From NCBI RefSeq assembly GCF_030272615.1, contig NC_081410.1:570665152-570729151 (forward strand): a DNA stretch of 64,000 nt, read 5' to 3'. The DNA comes from Cryptomeria japonica. Lineage: Eukaryota > Streptophyta > Pinopsida > Cupressales > Cupressaceae. The position numbers and the translations under genes were made by a program. Positions 11,877-23,861 of the stretch are shown here, piece by piece. The notes beneath the pieces are model-generated. The model saw nothing but the letters and a program-made list of their open reading frames with translations, was not told where the DNA came from and made no database searches. Numbering within the stretch: position 1 is the first letter of the stretch; each line of letters starts with the position of its first letter.

Positions 11877-13334
11877 CTAGTCATTAGGAAAGGTATCAAT
11901 GACAATATGTCCTTCATTTTCCCTGTCCATAGGTTCAGGAGGGATTAAGGATAAAGGATTCTCATGTTGGATTATGTTAAAGATATTATGGGTCATGATA
12001 GAGATGTCAAAGGTTTCAATATGTATTTCCATATCTATAATGATACTCTCACCAGAATGACCTCGCATAAAAAAGTCTTGATTGTCCTCAGTTAAATCCA
12101 TGTCAGTCGTATTTGATTCTGATTCAAGTAGGCTAGTTCCTAACATTTGTCACGCATATGTGTGAACTAAATCAACTTCTATATCGTCTTCTTCTCTTTC
12201 CCTTTCAATTTTCTCTTGTTTGTTTCTCCATGATAGCAAGTATTCTCTGGTCCCTTGATCTCTTAGCTGTATTTGTTTTTCCATGTTTGACAAAATTGAT
12301 GCAAATGATTGTTCCTTGGATTGTATGCTTCAAGATGCTGCCTCTTTGTTATGTGAAATTATGAGCTCTTGAGCTGATTTCAGATTATTACAACACTGTA
12401 ATGGATTTGAGTCCGCTAATATTATGATTTCCTCTCCATTGTAGGGTAATTTTAAGCACTGATCACATGTTGATGGAATAGCATGTATGTCCTGTATCCA
12501 TGGTCTCCCCAAGAGTATGTTGTATGGTAGGTCCAAGTCTATAACTTGGCATGCTATGTCTTTTTGTAAAGGTCCCACTCTAAGGGGCAATACCACAATT
12601 CCTTTAGAGTAATGTTCTTCTTCACTATATGCTTTGATTTTTATCCTTTTCAGGGAATCAACTGCATCCTCTGAATATCCTAGAGCATGGACAAGACTCA
12701 AAGAGCAAATATTCAAGCCAGCTCCCCCATCTATTAGGACTCGTTTAACAAGCATTCTATTAATGAGGACTTCAATTTGCAAGTGAGCATTATGGGGATG
12801 CTACAATGAATTAATGCTTGGATATGAAGGAGATGAGCTTTGAATAGGTTCCTCTGAAATAGGTTTCATGGTAATTATGGATATCCCTTGGGAAACTTCA
12901 GATTTGGATGTATTGTTTGGAAAGGATGCTATGGAAGGCTCTTGCAAGCTTTCAAGATGTGTAGTAATAGACGTCTATGGAGAATCAATTTGTTTATGGG
13001 GGAATGAGCCATTGCTAGATATAGGTGCATAATTGTGATCTTCTTTAGCCAAATCCTTTAGAGATCTCTTTAAGAGTTGCATAAAATAGCCACCTTTCTT
13101 TTGAGATGTATTTGAACCCTTGTGAGGTTTTAACATAGATGGATTTTGATTTTGAGCTTGTTTGATTTCTCTGATATGTTGACTTGTTACTTGTATTTTG
13201 CTTTGGTATGTCATGTTGATATAATCTTCAGCTATTTCAAATGTTTCTATTTCCATTTCAGGGGTTTGATTGTCTAAAAGTTGTTTTGATAAGTGATCAA
13301 CAGTCAATGTCAAGGCAATAGAGTGATATGACAT
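11877..13334 (-). pseudogene. Element B gag-linker and aspartic protease
   Basis: A single minus-strand frame with several stops holds three parts. First is a linker containing KKGGYFMQLLKRS and HKQIDSP, matching element A's long ORF (including EEPIQSSSPSYPSINSL against EDPIQSPSSSCSSIDSL). Second is the retropepsin: VLIDGGAGLNICSL near 12,720 supplies the D-G-G version of the catalytic D-T/S-G, and ILLGRPWIQD near 12,500 is the flap-following signature, then a LKLPYNGE tail. Third is an acidic linker ending near 11,877. The D-G-G active site and LLGRPWI are typical of Tat/Athila-type Ty3 proteases. RNase H follows in another frame, so a frameshift or deletion lies between. Confidence 0.8.
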
Positions 13335-13440
13335 TAAATGAGGATTCAGGTGTTTAAAATTTTACAAGTTTTTTGATCTTCAGTTTAGGAGTGCAATGAT
13401 GATGATTTGATAAAACCAAGTCCAGTAGGAATGATATATT
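13335..13440 (-). mobile_element. Element B gag fragment left of element F
   Basis: Minus-strand translation includes IIPTGLGFIKSSSL, but frames are broken. It is the part of B immediately adjoining the F insertion. The last 5 bases, 13,436-13,440 (ATATT), nearly match the flank on F's other side once G is removed (ATATC). Confidence 0.5.
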
Positions 13441-14551
13441 TGGTGAATACTAAGAGGGGGGGATGAATTAGTATACCAAAAAATGATGAACACAAACTCT
13501 TAAATAGTTTAACAGATAACTGGTACAACAAATTTACTAATAAACTGGTTAAGATAAATGCAAAACAAATAGAAAACAAAGCATTCACCCACAAGAGAAC
13601 AATCACCATAACACAAGATGTTTTGATGTGGAAACCCAAATAGGAAAAACCACGGTGAACAAAAACTCACAAGTAACTATCTGCAGAATAGAAACCAGAC
13701 CGGTTAAGGTCATACAATGTTCTTCACCAGAACAGATCCTGTTAGGAATCTAGATCTTTGTTAGCAGATAAGTCTTGTTAAAGACTACCTTGTGAGAGGA
13801 TTTCAGATTCACAGTTGTGAACCACCTTGTTAGAGGATTTACAAAGGCTTTGCTAGGCCCACCCGGTTAGGGTTTCAGACTTGTCGAAGATGTGAGTAAT
13901 CAACAAGTGAGTGGTCTATCTACTAGCATAGTATGCTTGGTTAGATCCTTGATAGCTCATTGTTTAATGCACTTTAGAATTACTTCAGTCTTCAAAATCT
14001 CAACACTCTACACAAACCTAATCTTCTCTTGCAAAAATTGTACTTAACCTTGTTTATCTCACATACACATATATCTCCCATACATACAAACCCTAGACAT
14101 GATGTCCTTATAAAGGAGTCTAATTTCATGTCGGTCCAATAGGATTAGATTACAAGTTCCTAGGTTTAGTGCATCTAGACACATTTGGTAACATGACATA
14201 AAATCACCGCCAGAGTATCGGTGGATGATAACTCATCACAGAGTAATACCGGTTCTTATAATTTACCAATTACTGGTTGTCAAAATGAAGACTGGAAAAA
14301 TGTTAACTTCCACTTTGTTCCTTCGTACCACTTGAGATCCTCAAACCTCTTGAGGTTTTCATACCACTTTGGGTCTTCAGTCAATTTGTGACTAGTAACA
14401 TCTTCTGCAAAACCTTGATAGTCTAAAGACTATAATACATAATACTAGTTGGAACAATTACTGATTGAGCATGACTCATACATCAAGAAAGTGTACACAA
14501 ATCAAGTGTGTGTCCATCAATGACAATCACAACATCATCAAAATGCCAAAA
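13441..14551 (-). mobile_element. Element F 3' LTR
   Basis: 1,111 bp, about 90% identical by eye and collinear with 19,743-20,856. It begins TGGTGAATACTAAGAGG and ends GCCAAAA (a decayed form of GCCAACA). Next to it on the inner side is a polypurine tract (AAAGGGGGAGAT on the minus strand). It contains the same TATA-like CTTTATAAGG as its partner. Confidence 0.88.
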
Positions 14552-14760
14552 ATCTCCCCCTTTGGCATTGATGACAACACTTAGGAAAATTTTAACATCT
14601 AAGTGTTTTTACAACAAAAATATGCCATCATCAAAATTACTCCCCCTAAGCATATACACTATCCCTTTTTGCAGAAATTACAATTTATACTACTCCCCTA
14701 AAGTGGTAACATGAAAGTATACATAACATTCACCAAAATTTTAAATACTACTCCCCCTTT
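14551..14760 (-). promoter_or_regulatory. Clustered polypurine tracts of element F
   Basis: On the plus strand, CTCCCC(C)-type blocks lie at 14,553, 14,640, 14,692 and 14,751; on the element strand they read (A)AAGGGGGAG. The block adjoining the LTR is the likely plus-strand primer. Repeated polypurine tracts upstream of the 3' LTR are a recognised Sirevirus trait. Confidence 0.7.
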
Positions 14761-15069
14761 GCCAACAATGACAAAGTACTGTAGAATAACCCCTATTTCA
14801 CATTTATCATTAAAAATTGAGTAAAATGTTCATGACAATAAGGAATGAAACTTATCAAAAATAGATTTAAAATCCTACATAAAAGTCTTCATGGTTAATG
14901 ACCATCACTCAAGTAATGAGGTAGCAACCTCACTTTCAGTCTGCATCTAAGATACCTATTCTTCCATGCCATCAATGTTACTCATCTCTTGATTTACCAT
15001 TAAGGCTTCCAGATTGAGAAAGCACTTCTGAATAACTTGTAGTCTGGGTAATAAGACTGGTTGAAGCTC

Positions 15070-18013
15070 CTACAAATCTCTTGACTGATTGCTAAACTCT
15101 AACTCTATCCTGGCAGTCTGAAGCTGATAACCATGAACTATTTGCCCATATGTAGTGAATGAGTCATAGGGAAACTTGAAGTTGTTGATGTATGCTTGGA
15201 ACTCTGATTGGAGTTTATCTTTCTGTTTGAGCACATCATCACAAAATAGATGGGGTTGGGTGATTTTGCTCAACAATAGTTTGCCCTCATCCATAGCAAC
15301 ACTTATATCCTTCTATTGTTTTTGAAGTTGAGACTGGAGCTCATTTAGTTTCTTGACTAGGGTAGTGTTGAGTTCCTTTTCATGCTTCTTCTTTGGATTT
15401 GCTTCAGAAACTTCTTCCAAACATTGTACCTGATCCTCTACAATGGTACATAGAAGTTTTAGTTTAGATAGAGAGGAATCGGTACAAGGGAGGTTATACC
15501 GGGAATCAAACTGGTAAGGGTGTCAATCGCAGTTTGAATGACATTATGTTCATTCTTCCTCCTTAATGCTTCCAAGCTGTCTTGTACAAGCTTTATTCTT
15601 TGAAGCATCTCTGATTCATCTAAAGATTGGAGATCAATAGGAGTGGCGATGTCAACTAGTTTGGCTTGACCACCGGTTTCCTTGGGAGTCTTCGCTTGTT
15701 TGGCTCTTTCTACTTCCTTCTCCTCTGCGGCTCTTTTCTTTTCTTCTTCTTTATTCTTTTGTTCCTCTTCTTGTTTCTTCTTCAATTCTTCCTTCTTCTC
15801 ATCTTCTTCCTTCTTTTTCTTTTCTTCCTCCTTTTTCTCCTCTTTTTCTTTTTCTCCTCTTCTTTCTTTTTCTCCTCTTCTTTCCTCTTCTCCTCTTCTT
15901 TTCTCTTCTCTTCTTCTTGTTTCCTCTTGTCTTTTGCTTTCTTTTTCTCTTCCTCTTTCTCTACTTTCTCCTTATCAGCCTTTTCCTTGTCCAGTTTTTC
16001 CTTTTCTGCTTTTTCCTTGTCCTGTTTCTCCTTCCCTATGTCTGGAGTGACATTTTCAACATCCAATGCATCCACATCAATAGTGTTAACCTATTATGTA
16101 ACTATTTCTCCTTAACCATCAAATACCTCATTCGGTTTGGCTGAGGATAGTTTAGGTTCTTGTTCAACCTTCTTATTGGCCTTAGACACATGATGTAATC
16201 TAACAACTTTTGCATGTAGATGAGTGTCCTTCTCTACTTCAGAAGTTCTACCTTCTAGCTGCCTGAGTCTTCTTCTTCTCATGAAGAAGAGACCTTTATT
16301 CTTGTCCATTATCTCAAACAATTCGAAATTGGAGGCATTGGGAAAGTATTGAGAAAAGACTTTTTCCCTTATTTCCTATTCTTTCTCAATGGCAATGCGC
16401 CATTTATTGTCCAAAGAATTGTATAAAGAATCAGGTGTCACCGATCTAATTTTAGATGGTGACCGGTCATTAACACACAAATATTTTATCATTTCCTGCT
16501 CAAGTTCTTCCTTCTCATTATCAGAAAAATCATCAAAATATTATTTTAAGTCATCAAGCACCTTTCTCTTAATATTCTTTAAAGTCCTTTGACAATGTGT
16601 CAAAGGCTTATAAGAAGATATGTCTATATTTACCAGTGTTGATGATGTAGGTGCATTATCGGTAGACTTAGCCTTCTTGCTTGATTGCCTGGTTTTCTTA
16701 TGCTGCACTTCCGGTTCGGTATCCTCTAACTCCAGTGAATTGCTTTTGGTTTTCCACATCCTTTCAAATACTTTAGCTGGAGAAACTTCTGGTGTCTTCT
16801 TGGCAGGTGATCGTTTGGTCAGTTTTGGACTTGCTGAGGTAACCGGTCCCGATACTAATGGCACTGCCTTACCCTTTTTTACTGTAGGATCTTCAATCGG
16901 TGTTACCCTCTCTAAGTAGGTGTCGGTTTTCTTTTTCTTTGCATCTAAAGGTGAGGCAAGCAAGGTAGAGGCATACCCATCCAACATGTCATACATCACT
17001 TCATACCCAATAGGTTCTACTGCTTCCTTTCTTAGCTCTACCACTTCCATTATACATTCATCTACCTTTATGATAAAGCAGATATCATCTTCATATTTCT
17101 TTACAATATCTCCAGAAATCCTCATCCTCTGGCTCATTTTCTGCTTGAATTCATCAAAATATTTATTCAGCACCTTAGGATATTCAGTTCCCACCGCTTG
17201 GAGACTTTCCCTAATTTGCTTAGTGACCGATTGGTCAGCAGACCATTGAATATCACCTACTCCCAGAAAATAGCCTTGAAAGTAGAAAAATAGGCCGACC
17301 AAAAGTTGTCCAAATCTGTACCTTAGAGCACTGTCCTGTTTAATGGACTTCAGATTCAATAGTAGTTATTTCTGTAGATAGGTACATAAATCAAAAGAGG
17401 CATCTTCTTTAATTATTCTGTAGGCGGCATTCACCACAGTGACAGGGACAAAGTTTATTCTATTAGCATAAAACACCCGGTAGCCAATCATCATGCAAGC
17501 ATACTTAACCAAATCATCTTTGAGTGTGTTGACAATCATTCCCCATTGGTCACTCAGAGAATCGATGAGTTTTGTCATTTCAGCCTTGATGACCTTCCTT
17601 AGAGATGGCACCTCTCCACTATTACAGAAACTGGTGAAGACATGAATTGCTTCCGGTGTAATATCATGCGACCTCTCGAGATACATTTTATCACCATGCA
17701 CTCTACTCAAGATAATGCGGATGTGATCTTCAGTGAACTCTTCCCAAAAATAAACAACATTGTGCAGTTTCTTCCTCTCAAGGATGCTATATTCAGGTTT
17801 GATTCTCTTGTCATCCCCACATAATAGACCTAGCTGGGAATGGATCACTAGGGATCCTAGGTCTTCCAATTTACAATCAATATATCTTGAAATATCTTCC
17901 TCAACTATGACTCCAACAGGTATCTGGGATAGGGCATTGTATTTCATCTTCTTTTGAATAAAATCTGCTGAGTCTATAAGTGCACTAAAACTGAAGTGTG
18001 ATGCAGAAGCCAT
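15070..18013 (-). pseudogene. Element F internal ORF of unknown function (~1,000 codons)
   Basis: From ATG 18,013 (MASASHFSFSALIDSADF) one frame extends to about 15,780, interrupted by in-frame stops near 17,366, 16,541, 16,390 and 16,110. Frameshifts in the Lys/Glu repeat move the rest (to 15,070) into other frames. The first ~230 residues look globular. Residues ~230-500 are mixed helical with a Ser/Pro/Lys-rich stretch (KLTKRSPAKKTPEVSPAK). Then comes a Lys/Glu-rich repeat of 'EKxDKEK' type (15,700-16,030), then a helical C-terminal part. I recognise no family. It is not gag, protease, integrase or RT. The clear Met start and long open stretches argue for a recently functional protein. It may be a captured host gene or a lineage-specific element ORF. 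Confidence 0.6.
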
Positions 18014-18469
18014 GATTAAATGATAGACAAATTTTTTGAGAAAATACCTTCATGCTTCGAAATTTAGGGTTTTGCAATGTCGCTCACACCACTTCGGTTG
18101 TTGGATTACTGCTTTGGTGTTCTTCACCTTATTGATTGAAAATGATCTATGGATTCTGCTGCAAGATTTTGAATTCACTTTCAATCGCTAGACAAATCGC
18201 TCTTGTCGCTCTGCACTTGAAAATTCTTTGCTCGAAAACAGATAAGTGAAAATGGCGTCAAAAATCCCTTGTAAGCAATATTTCACCTACCATAATAAAT
18301 GCTCCACCGCTAGGGTACAAACCCTAATTTTTCCTTTTATCACTTCAAAATCTTCTGCCAATTGATAGGTAACATATACCGTTTAAGGTCTTTACTAATA
18401 TAAACTGGGGGTTCAAATATTTCACTGATATGCTCCCCCTAAGCTTTTATGTAGCTCAATTTGCCGATT
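18014..18469 (-). other. Gap between element F gag and its unknown ORF
   Basis: AT-rich, no ORF. It could hold a promoter or intron for the downstream ORF, but I see no convincing TATA or splice pair. Confidence 0.35.
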
Positions 18470-19740
18470 CAGAGACTTCCACACTGGGTGCAGAAACCAA
18501 TTCTTCCTATGAGACTCCTTCATATTTCTTTTTCCATATATTATTCATTCCCTCCTGAGCAATTCTAACATCAATCTTCCCTTTTGGAGTGATCGGTATA
18601 TCATCCGATAGGTTCTTTCTCATTTTGCAAGTTCTGGTAGTGTGTCCCGGTTTGTTGCAATGATAGCATACCATTCTAGGTGTTCTCCATGGTCCATTAT
18701 TCATACTACCATTCTTCCTTCTGCATGTTGTAGCAGTGTGTCCACTACCATGGTAGTTTAAACAAGTTGTTCTCCAACCATTTTCCGCTTGATACCCACC
18801 TCACCGATCGTCATAGGTGTTATACTGATTGGGATAGAGGGTTCCAGAACAACTCCTTGAGTTCTTGGAAGGTATCTCTTAGTGTTGTGCAAAACAGACC
18901 TGCATTCAAATGCTCTATGCCCAAACTTGTTGCATGCATAATAGTTTCCATTGAATCTATTAGATCTAGGCTTATTGTTTAGAAAATAAGGAAAATTATT
19001 GTAGACCTTATTTCTACACACATTAGCAGTATGTCCTTCTTTGTGATAATTAAACCAAATAGGGTTAAACTTTTGCTTACCTTTATCCTTTGATGTTGGT
19101 TTCTTCTTTGATGCTATATCTTTTGTTCCAAAGGTCTCACCTTCCTCATACCCAGAGAAACCAAGTCCAGTGGTATTCTTTACCAGTTTTGCTTATTCAA
19201 GCTGTTTCTCTAGCTTAGCAGTACTCTGATTGAATTTGGCAAGTATCTCCTTTATCTTAGTAAGTTATTTGGAAATAGAAGTATTGGTTTCCTTCAAGGT
19301 TACATTCTTAGAAATAGCCATGTTTAGTTCACCTTACATTTCTTCTTTTTCCACTTTACTCTCTTGGAGATGAGTGGTAAGGGCACTGATTTCTTGCTTC
19401 AGCTTGGAGATCTCATGATCTTTGTCTTTTACCAGTTCTTCAGCTTTCCTTTGGTTCTCAAGTTCTTGGCACATTCTGATAGTCAGTCCTTCTAGTTCCC
19501 TTCTGAGGTTGGTATTCGATTCATTCAGTTTTTTAACTTCTTCAACTAGGGCATCCATGTCTGCTTCATCAAAAGAACTATTTTTAGTAAGCTACATTAG
19601 TTTCTCAACACGCTCTCTTCTTTTGGCTAGAGAGGCTTTATACTTGACTTTGAGTTCATCATAAGCTCTCTCAGTCTGAGTGAGATGATGAGTAAGTTCC
19701 CCCATATCTCCTTCCAAGTGGTTAGACTGCTCAAATACCA
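18470..19740 (-). pseudogene. Element F gag remnant: coiled coil plus four CCHC-like knuckles
   Basis: Minus-strand reading right after the primer site gives a heptad-rich coiled coil (19,340-19,690; LVEEVKKLNESNTNLRREL). Four zinc-knuckle-like units follow: WFNYHKEGHTANVC and YYACNKFGHRAFEC (first Cys lost), CLNYHGSGHTATTC (second Cys lost), and intact CYHCNKPGHTTRTC near 18,650. Several stops and frame changes break it. Copia gag of the Sirevirus lineage has this layout. The usual N-terminal domain, seen in element E, is absent. Confidence 0.75.
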
Positions 19741-19742
19741 AT
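19726..19742 (-). other. Primer binding site, element F
   Basis: On the minus strand ATTGGTATTTGAGC follows the LTR end. It is the initiator-Met tRNA site TGGTATCAGAGC with two changes. Confidence 0.7.
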
Positions 19743-20856
19743 TGATGAATACTAAGAGGGGGGGGTGTAAATTAGTATACCAAAAAATGTTGAACACAAA
19801 CTCTTAAACAGTTTAGTAGATAACTGGTACAACAGATTTACTAATAAATCGGTTAAGATAAATGCAATCCAAATAGAAAATAAAGTATTCACCCACAAGA
19901 GCACAATCACCATAACACAAGATGTTTTGACGTGGAAACCCAAATGGGAAAAACCGTGGTGAGCGGAAACTCACAAGTAACTATCTGCAGAGTAGAAACA
20001 AGATCGGTTAAGGTCATACAATGTTCTTCACCAGAACAAATCCTGTTAGGAATCTAGATCTCTGTTAGGAGATAAGTCTTGTTAAAGACTACCTTGTGAG
20101 AGGATTTCAGATTCATAGTTGTGAACCACCTTGTTAGAGGATTTACAAAGGCTTTGCTAGGCCCACCCAGTTAAGGGTTTTAGACTTGTCGAAGATGTGA
20201 GTAATCAACAAGTGAGTGATCTAGCTACTAGCATAGTATGCTTGGTTAGATACTTGATAGCTCATTGTTTAATGCACTTTAGCATTACTTCAGTCTTCAG
20301 AATCTCAACACTTTAGACATAACTAATTTTCTCTTGCAAAGATCATACATAACCTTGTTTATCTCACATACACATATATGTCTCATACATACAAACCCTA
20401 GACATGATGTCCTTATAAAGGAGTTTGATTTCATGTCGATCCAATAGGATTAGATTACAAGTTCCTAGGTTCAGTGCATCTAGACACATTTGGTAACATG
20501 ACACAAAATCACCACCAAAGTGTTGGTGGATGATAACTCATCATAGAGTAATACCGGTTCATACAATTTACCAATTACCGGTTGTCAAAATGAAGACTGG
20601 AAAAATGTTAACTTCTGCTTTGTTCCTTCATACTGCTTGAGATCCTCAAACTGCTTGAGGTCTTCATACTGCTTTGGGTCTTCAGTCAATTTGTGACCGG
20701 TAACATCTTTTGCAAAACACCGATAGCTTAAAGACTATAATACATAATACCGGTTGAAACAATTACCGATTGAGCATGACTCATACATCAAGAAAGTGTA
20801 CACAAAGAAAGTATGTGTCCATAAATGACAATAACAACATCATCAAAATGCCAACA
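19743..20856 (-). mobile_element. Element F 5' LTR
   Basis: 1,114 bp partner of 13,441-14,551. On the element strand it starts TGTTGGCATTTTGATG and ends ATTCATCA. A TATA-like CTTTATAAGG lies at 20,411-20,420 (minus). Confidence 0.88.
20411..20420 (-). promoter_or_regulatory. TATA-like box, element F 5' LTR
   Basis: CTTTATAAGG on the minus strand, conserved in the 3' LTR near 14,106-14,115. Confidence 0.45.
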
Positions 20857-20858
20857 AT

Positions 20859-22385
20859 TGATAACTCAATGATGATCAGTGAGTACTAAACCGGTACTGA
20901 GAGGGGGGGTGAATCAATACAGACACAAAAAATTTTCCTGAACCGGTTTGACTGCAAATAGTGAACTTGACCGGCAATCACTAACACCGGTCTTAAACCA
21001 GACTACTACTGATTAAGCATAGTGAGACTGTGAAAGATAGAAACCGGAAACACTAATCTTTCCACACAACCTACACCCTCATTTCCACATTATTCTTGTC
21101 CATAAACAAGTAATCTATTAGAAATATAATAACTTGCTAGATTAACATGATTCACCGCTTGACAGAAAACAACAAAGCATCACATGAAAAAGACATCATA
21201 TATGACACACATATTTTTCACGTGGAAACCCAATTGGGAAAACCCACGTAGGGGATGAATACCCACAAGCTATTTTTGAACTATTTAGATGTCCACTATG
21301 TTAGGAGCCTAGTTTAGTTAAAGACTGTTACAATAGGTCCTGTTAGGAACCGATTCTCTTAGGGATCACCCAGTTAAGGGATGGCTAGAATACCCAGTTA
21401 AGGGTTAAACCCTGTTAAAGGTTACCTTGTTAGAGGATTTTAAGAACTCAATGGATTTGAGTCACCCTGTTAAAAGATTTACAACAAGCTAGTTAACGCT
21501 ACCCTGTTAAGGGATTTTCCAACTGTTGAAGTGGTTAGAGATCAACAAGTATTACAATGATCTGGTAATAGCACTCAATGGCAATGTAGATCCACTTTAG
21601 TTCCTTCCTTCTGTACACACACTTTGCAAGTATCAATTCTCTTATTTGGTCTGGCAAGAATCACATATCTCTGCATTTAGATACACACACAACATTTGCC
21701 AACAACTTCAACATGAAACACAATATCGACCTTATAGGAAACAGATAGGTCGGTAGCATAAACCCTAAACCCTAAACATCTAGGTTGAGCAATTTAGTCA
21801 GTTCAATCCTGGCCATTGAACACTTTGTATTTGAATACAATGGTCTTGAACAGATCTCAAGACATTCTCCATCATTCGTGCTTCACCGGTTCTTGGAGAT
21901 GATAACCCATCACACGTTCTCCACCATTTGCAGGGACTTCACAAATTCCCAAGGTAAATAGGATCAATCTCCTTCATGTAAGATCCTTCACATGCACGAG
22001 GCTAACATGGCAACACAATCTGATCTCCATTACACTGCTAACTCATCACATAATTCCATCAGTTGAATTACATAGGCTCGAAACACTTCAACCAGAAACC
22101 CTAAGGCTTGGACTACCAACCGGTAGTCATACCGTATTAAACCTTGATAGAAAAAATTCCATATACTGGTTCACTCTTCAACATACTGGTTCACTTGGAC
22201 AAACATACTGCTTAACCTTTTTCACATATACCGGTTCATAACATTATACCGGTTCTCTTTGCCAGTTGCTTAACTTCACTAAACCGGTTCACCCTTCACC
22301 ATATTACCGATTCACTCTTCGGTATATTGACATCAATGATAACACAGTATCATCATGTCATCATATTCTGCACATATGCCAACAA
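20859..22385 (-). mobile_element. Solo LTR G, copia-like
   Basis: About 1.53 kb, beginning TGATAACTCAATGATG and ending near GCCAACA. It is flanked by ACAAT on the left (20,854-20,858) and ACAAT on the right (22,386-22,390), a candidate 5-bp duplication. It is rich in ACCGGT words and carries 'cacgtggaaacccaattggg', shared in form with the other copia LTRs here. No internal region follows on either side, so a solo LTR left by LTR-LTR recombination is the simplest reading. One end base is ambiguous. Confidence 0.7.
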
Positions 22386-23840
22386 ACAATATCCTATGAT
22401 GTGGGATGAGATTATCCTGACCAAACATTTCAGTTTCATGATTGAGGATGATAGATCCTGATGAGAAACTATGTTTGAGTGATCAGTTTACCAAAGAGGG
22501 TGATAATGCACTTTAAGATGTTTAGATTTTGAACTTGTTGAGGGTGAGCACTTGAAAATATTGAGGTGTATATGTTCTAAAGTTTGATTTGACAGGTGAT
22601 AACTTGATCAAGAAAACCAAGCAGACAATTTAAGCACTGAACAACAGATAACAAATATTTATGATTACTGTAAACTGATCAAGAAAAATGGTAGACCTAA
22701 AGAAGAGACTCGTATGACAATATTTTCTAAACCATACGACAAAATAGATATTTCATACGACACATTTTACTCGGCCATATGACAAAAGACTAATCCATAC
22801 GATAGAGAACCTGACTCGTACGATACAGAACTTGACTCATACAACAGATAATAGAGCAAAGATAAAAAAAATTTGTTTGTTCGAATTTTGATCTTTGAAG
22901 TCTAATGTTTTTCTTTTGGTTTGCAATTTTAGCTATTTAATTTTTCAATTTAGGGATGAATACACAATAAACACATGATGTGATAAGTGACTCCAATCAA
23001 GCTAAACCCTATGGAAGTTGGTTGAGAATGAAAACCTTTGCTTGTTGACTTAGGTACACACCCAATAGCTAATCAAAATATGACCACTGAGCATCACGCA
23101 ATGGATTCTCAATGTCGTATTATCCGACTCCAAACGCTAATGGGGGCATGATATGGCAAGTGTCCTGGGAGAGTTACTATCTCTCTTGCACAAAGATTAT
23201 CACCATTTTGGAGGTGAATCGGGTAGCTTCTATTTTAACCAGAATTAGTAAGGGATCCATTTGACACGTTGGGGTATAAACTCAATTAAGAGGTCTCCCA
23301 GCCTTGATATATCCGAAGGTATGGAGGAGAGTTATTCCCGAGCACTTTCATTGACTTGATTTTCATCAAATCACGTTTATTTTATAGTGGGTTGGATTGC
23401 TTGGCGTTAGCCATTCCCACTTAGGTCATTCCCCTCACACCAACTGTAATGGCTTTAAGAGTTTTTTAGCTCCTTGGGAGGGCAGGCCTGCTAAAGATAT
23501 GCACTAATGAAAGCAAAAGATGAGTCTAGATTTTTGATCATCCAAAAAAGGTGAGAGAATACTTGCCTATCATCAAAAACACAATATACATGATTGTTCA
23601 TTTTTAGCCAAAATCAAGTGTGGCTAAGAAAACATTAAGGAATACACAAAGTTTTGTTGAATTCTCCTAGGCAACCTACAAAATAGATCCATTAGTAGTC
23701 ATTGATTGTTTTTGAATCTGGTCTTTGACAATCGTTCTACAGAAAAGAGTTAGGATAGGGGTGAACTTGGATTACAAATGCATTAAATTTGTATTTGCGA
23801 GAACTAGACAAGATATTAGAAAGATATATGCGAGGCTCCA
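22386..23840 (-). mobile_element. Element B leader and gag 5' region
   Basis: On the minus strand, 23,760-23,380 matches the leader of element A in word order. The rest is non-coding or decayed. It contains a degenerate 'cgtacgaca' minisatellite at 22,716-22,852. No intact gag ORF is seen. Confidence 0.6.
22716..22852. repeat. Degenerate ~20-28 bp 'catacgaca' minisatellite
   Basis: Six or so irregular copies of a unit with core (C/T)CATACGACA or CTCGTACGA, in the leader of element B. Compare the different minisatellite in element A's leader. Confidence 0.65.
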
Positions 23841-23858
23841 GCCCCACGGTGGGTACCA
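23841..23858 (-). other. Primer binding site, element B
   Basis: On the minus strand TGGTACCCACCGTGGGGC follows the LTR end with a 3-base gap. It resembles the 'ggcgcccaccgtgggg' primer-site type I recall from plant Ty3 elements. Confidence 0.65.
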
Positions 23859-23861
23859 AAA

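Larger units (their letters stand above)
13441..20856 (-). mobile_element. Element F: non-autonomous Sirevirus-like copia carrying an unknown ORF in place of pol
   Basis: Direct 1.1-kb LTRs bound a 5.2-kb interior. On the minus strand the order is: 5' LTR, primer site, coiled-coil and CCHC gag remnant, a ~1,000-codon unrelated ORF, clustered polypurine tracts, 3' LTR. Protease, integrase, RT and RNase H motifs are absent. The gag N-terminal domain is also missing, as the coiled-coil starts right after the primer site. The 5-bp flanks are ATATT and, after removing solo LTR G, ATATC, so a target duplication is supported with one mismatch. F interrupts element B. Confidence 0.8.

Noticed and set aside
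15666-16115. Plus-strand 149- and 122-codon Phe/Ser/Leu-rich ORFs that look like membrane proteins
   Set aside because: They are the complement of the Lys/Glu-rich repeat of element F's ORF; hydrophobicity is an artefact of antisense reading.
21760-21778. Telomere-like 'taaaccctaaaccctaaac'
   Set aside because: Only about two and a half repeats, inside LTR G; too short to be an interstitial telomere.
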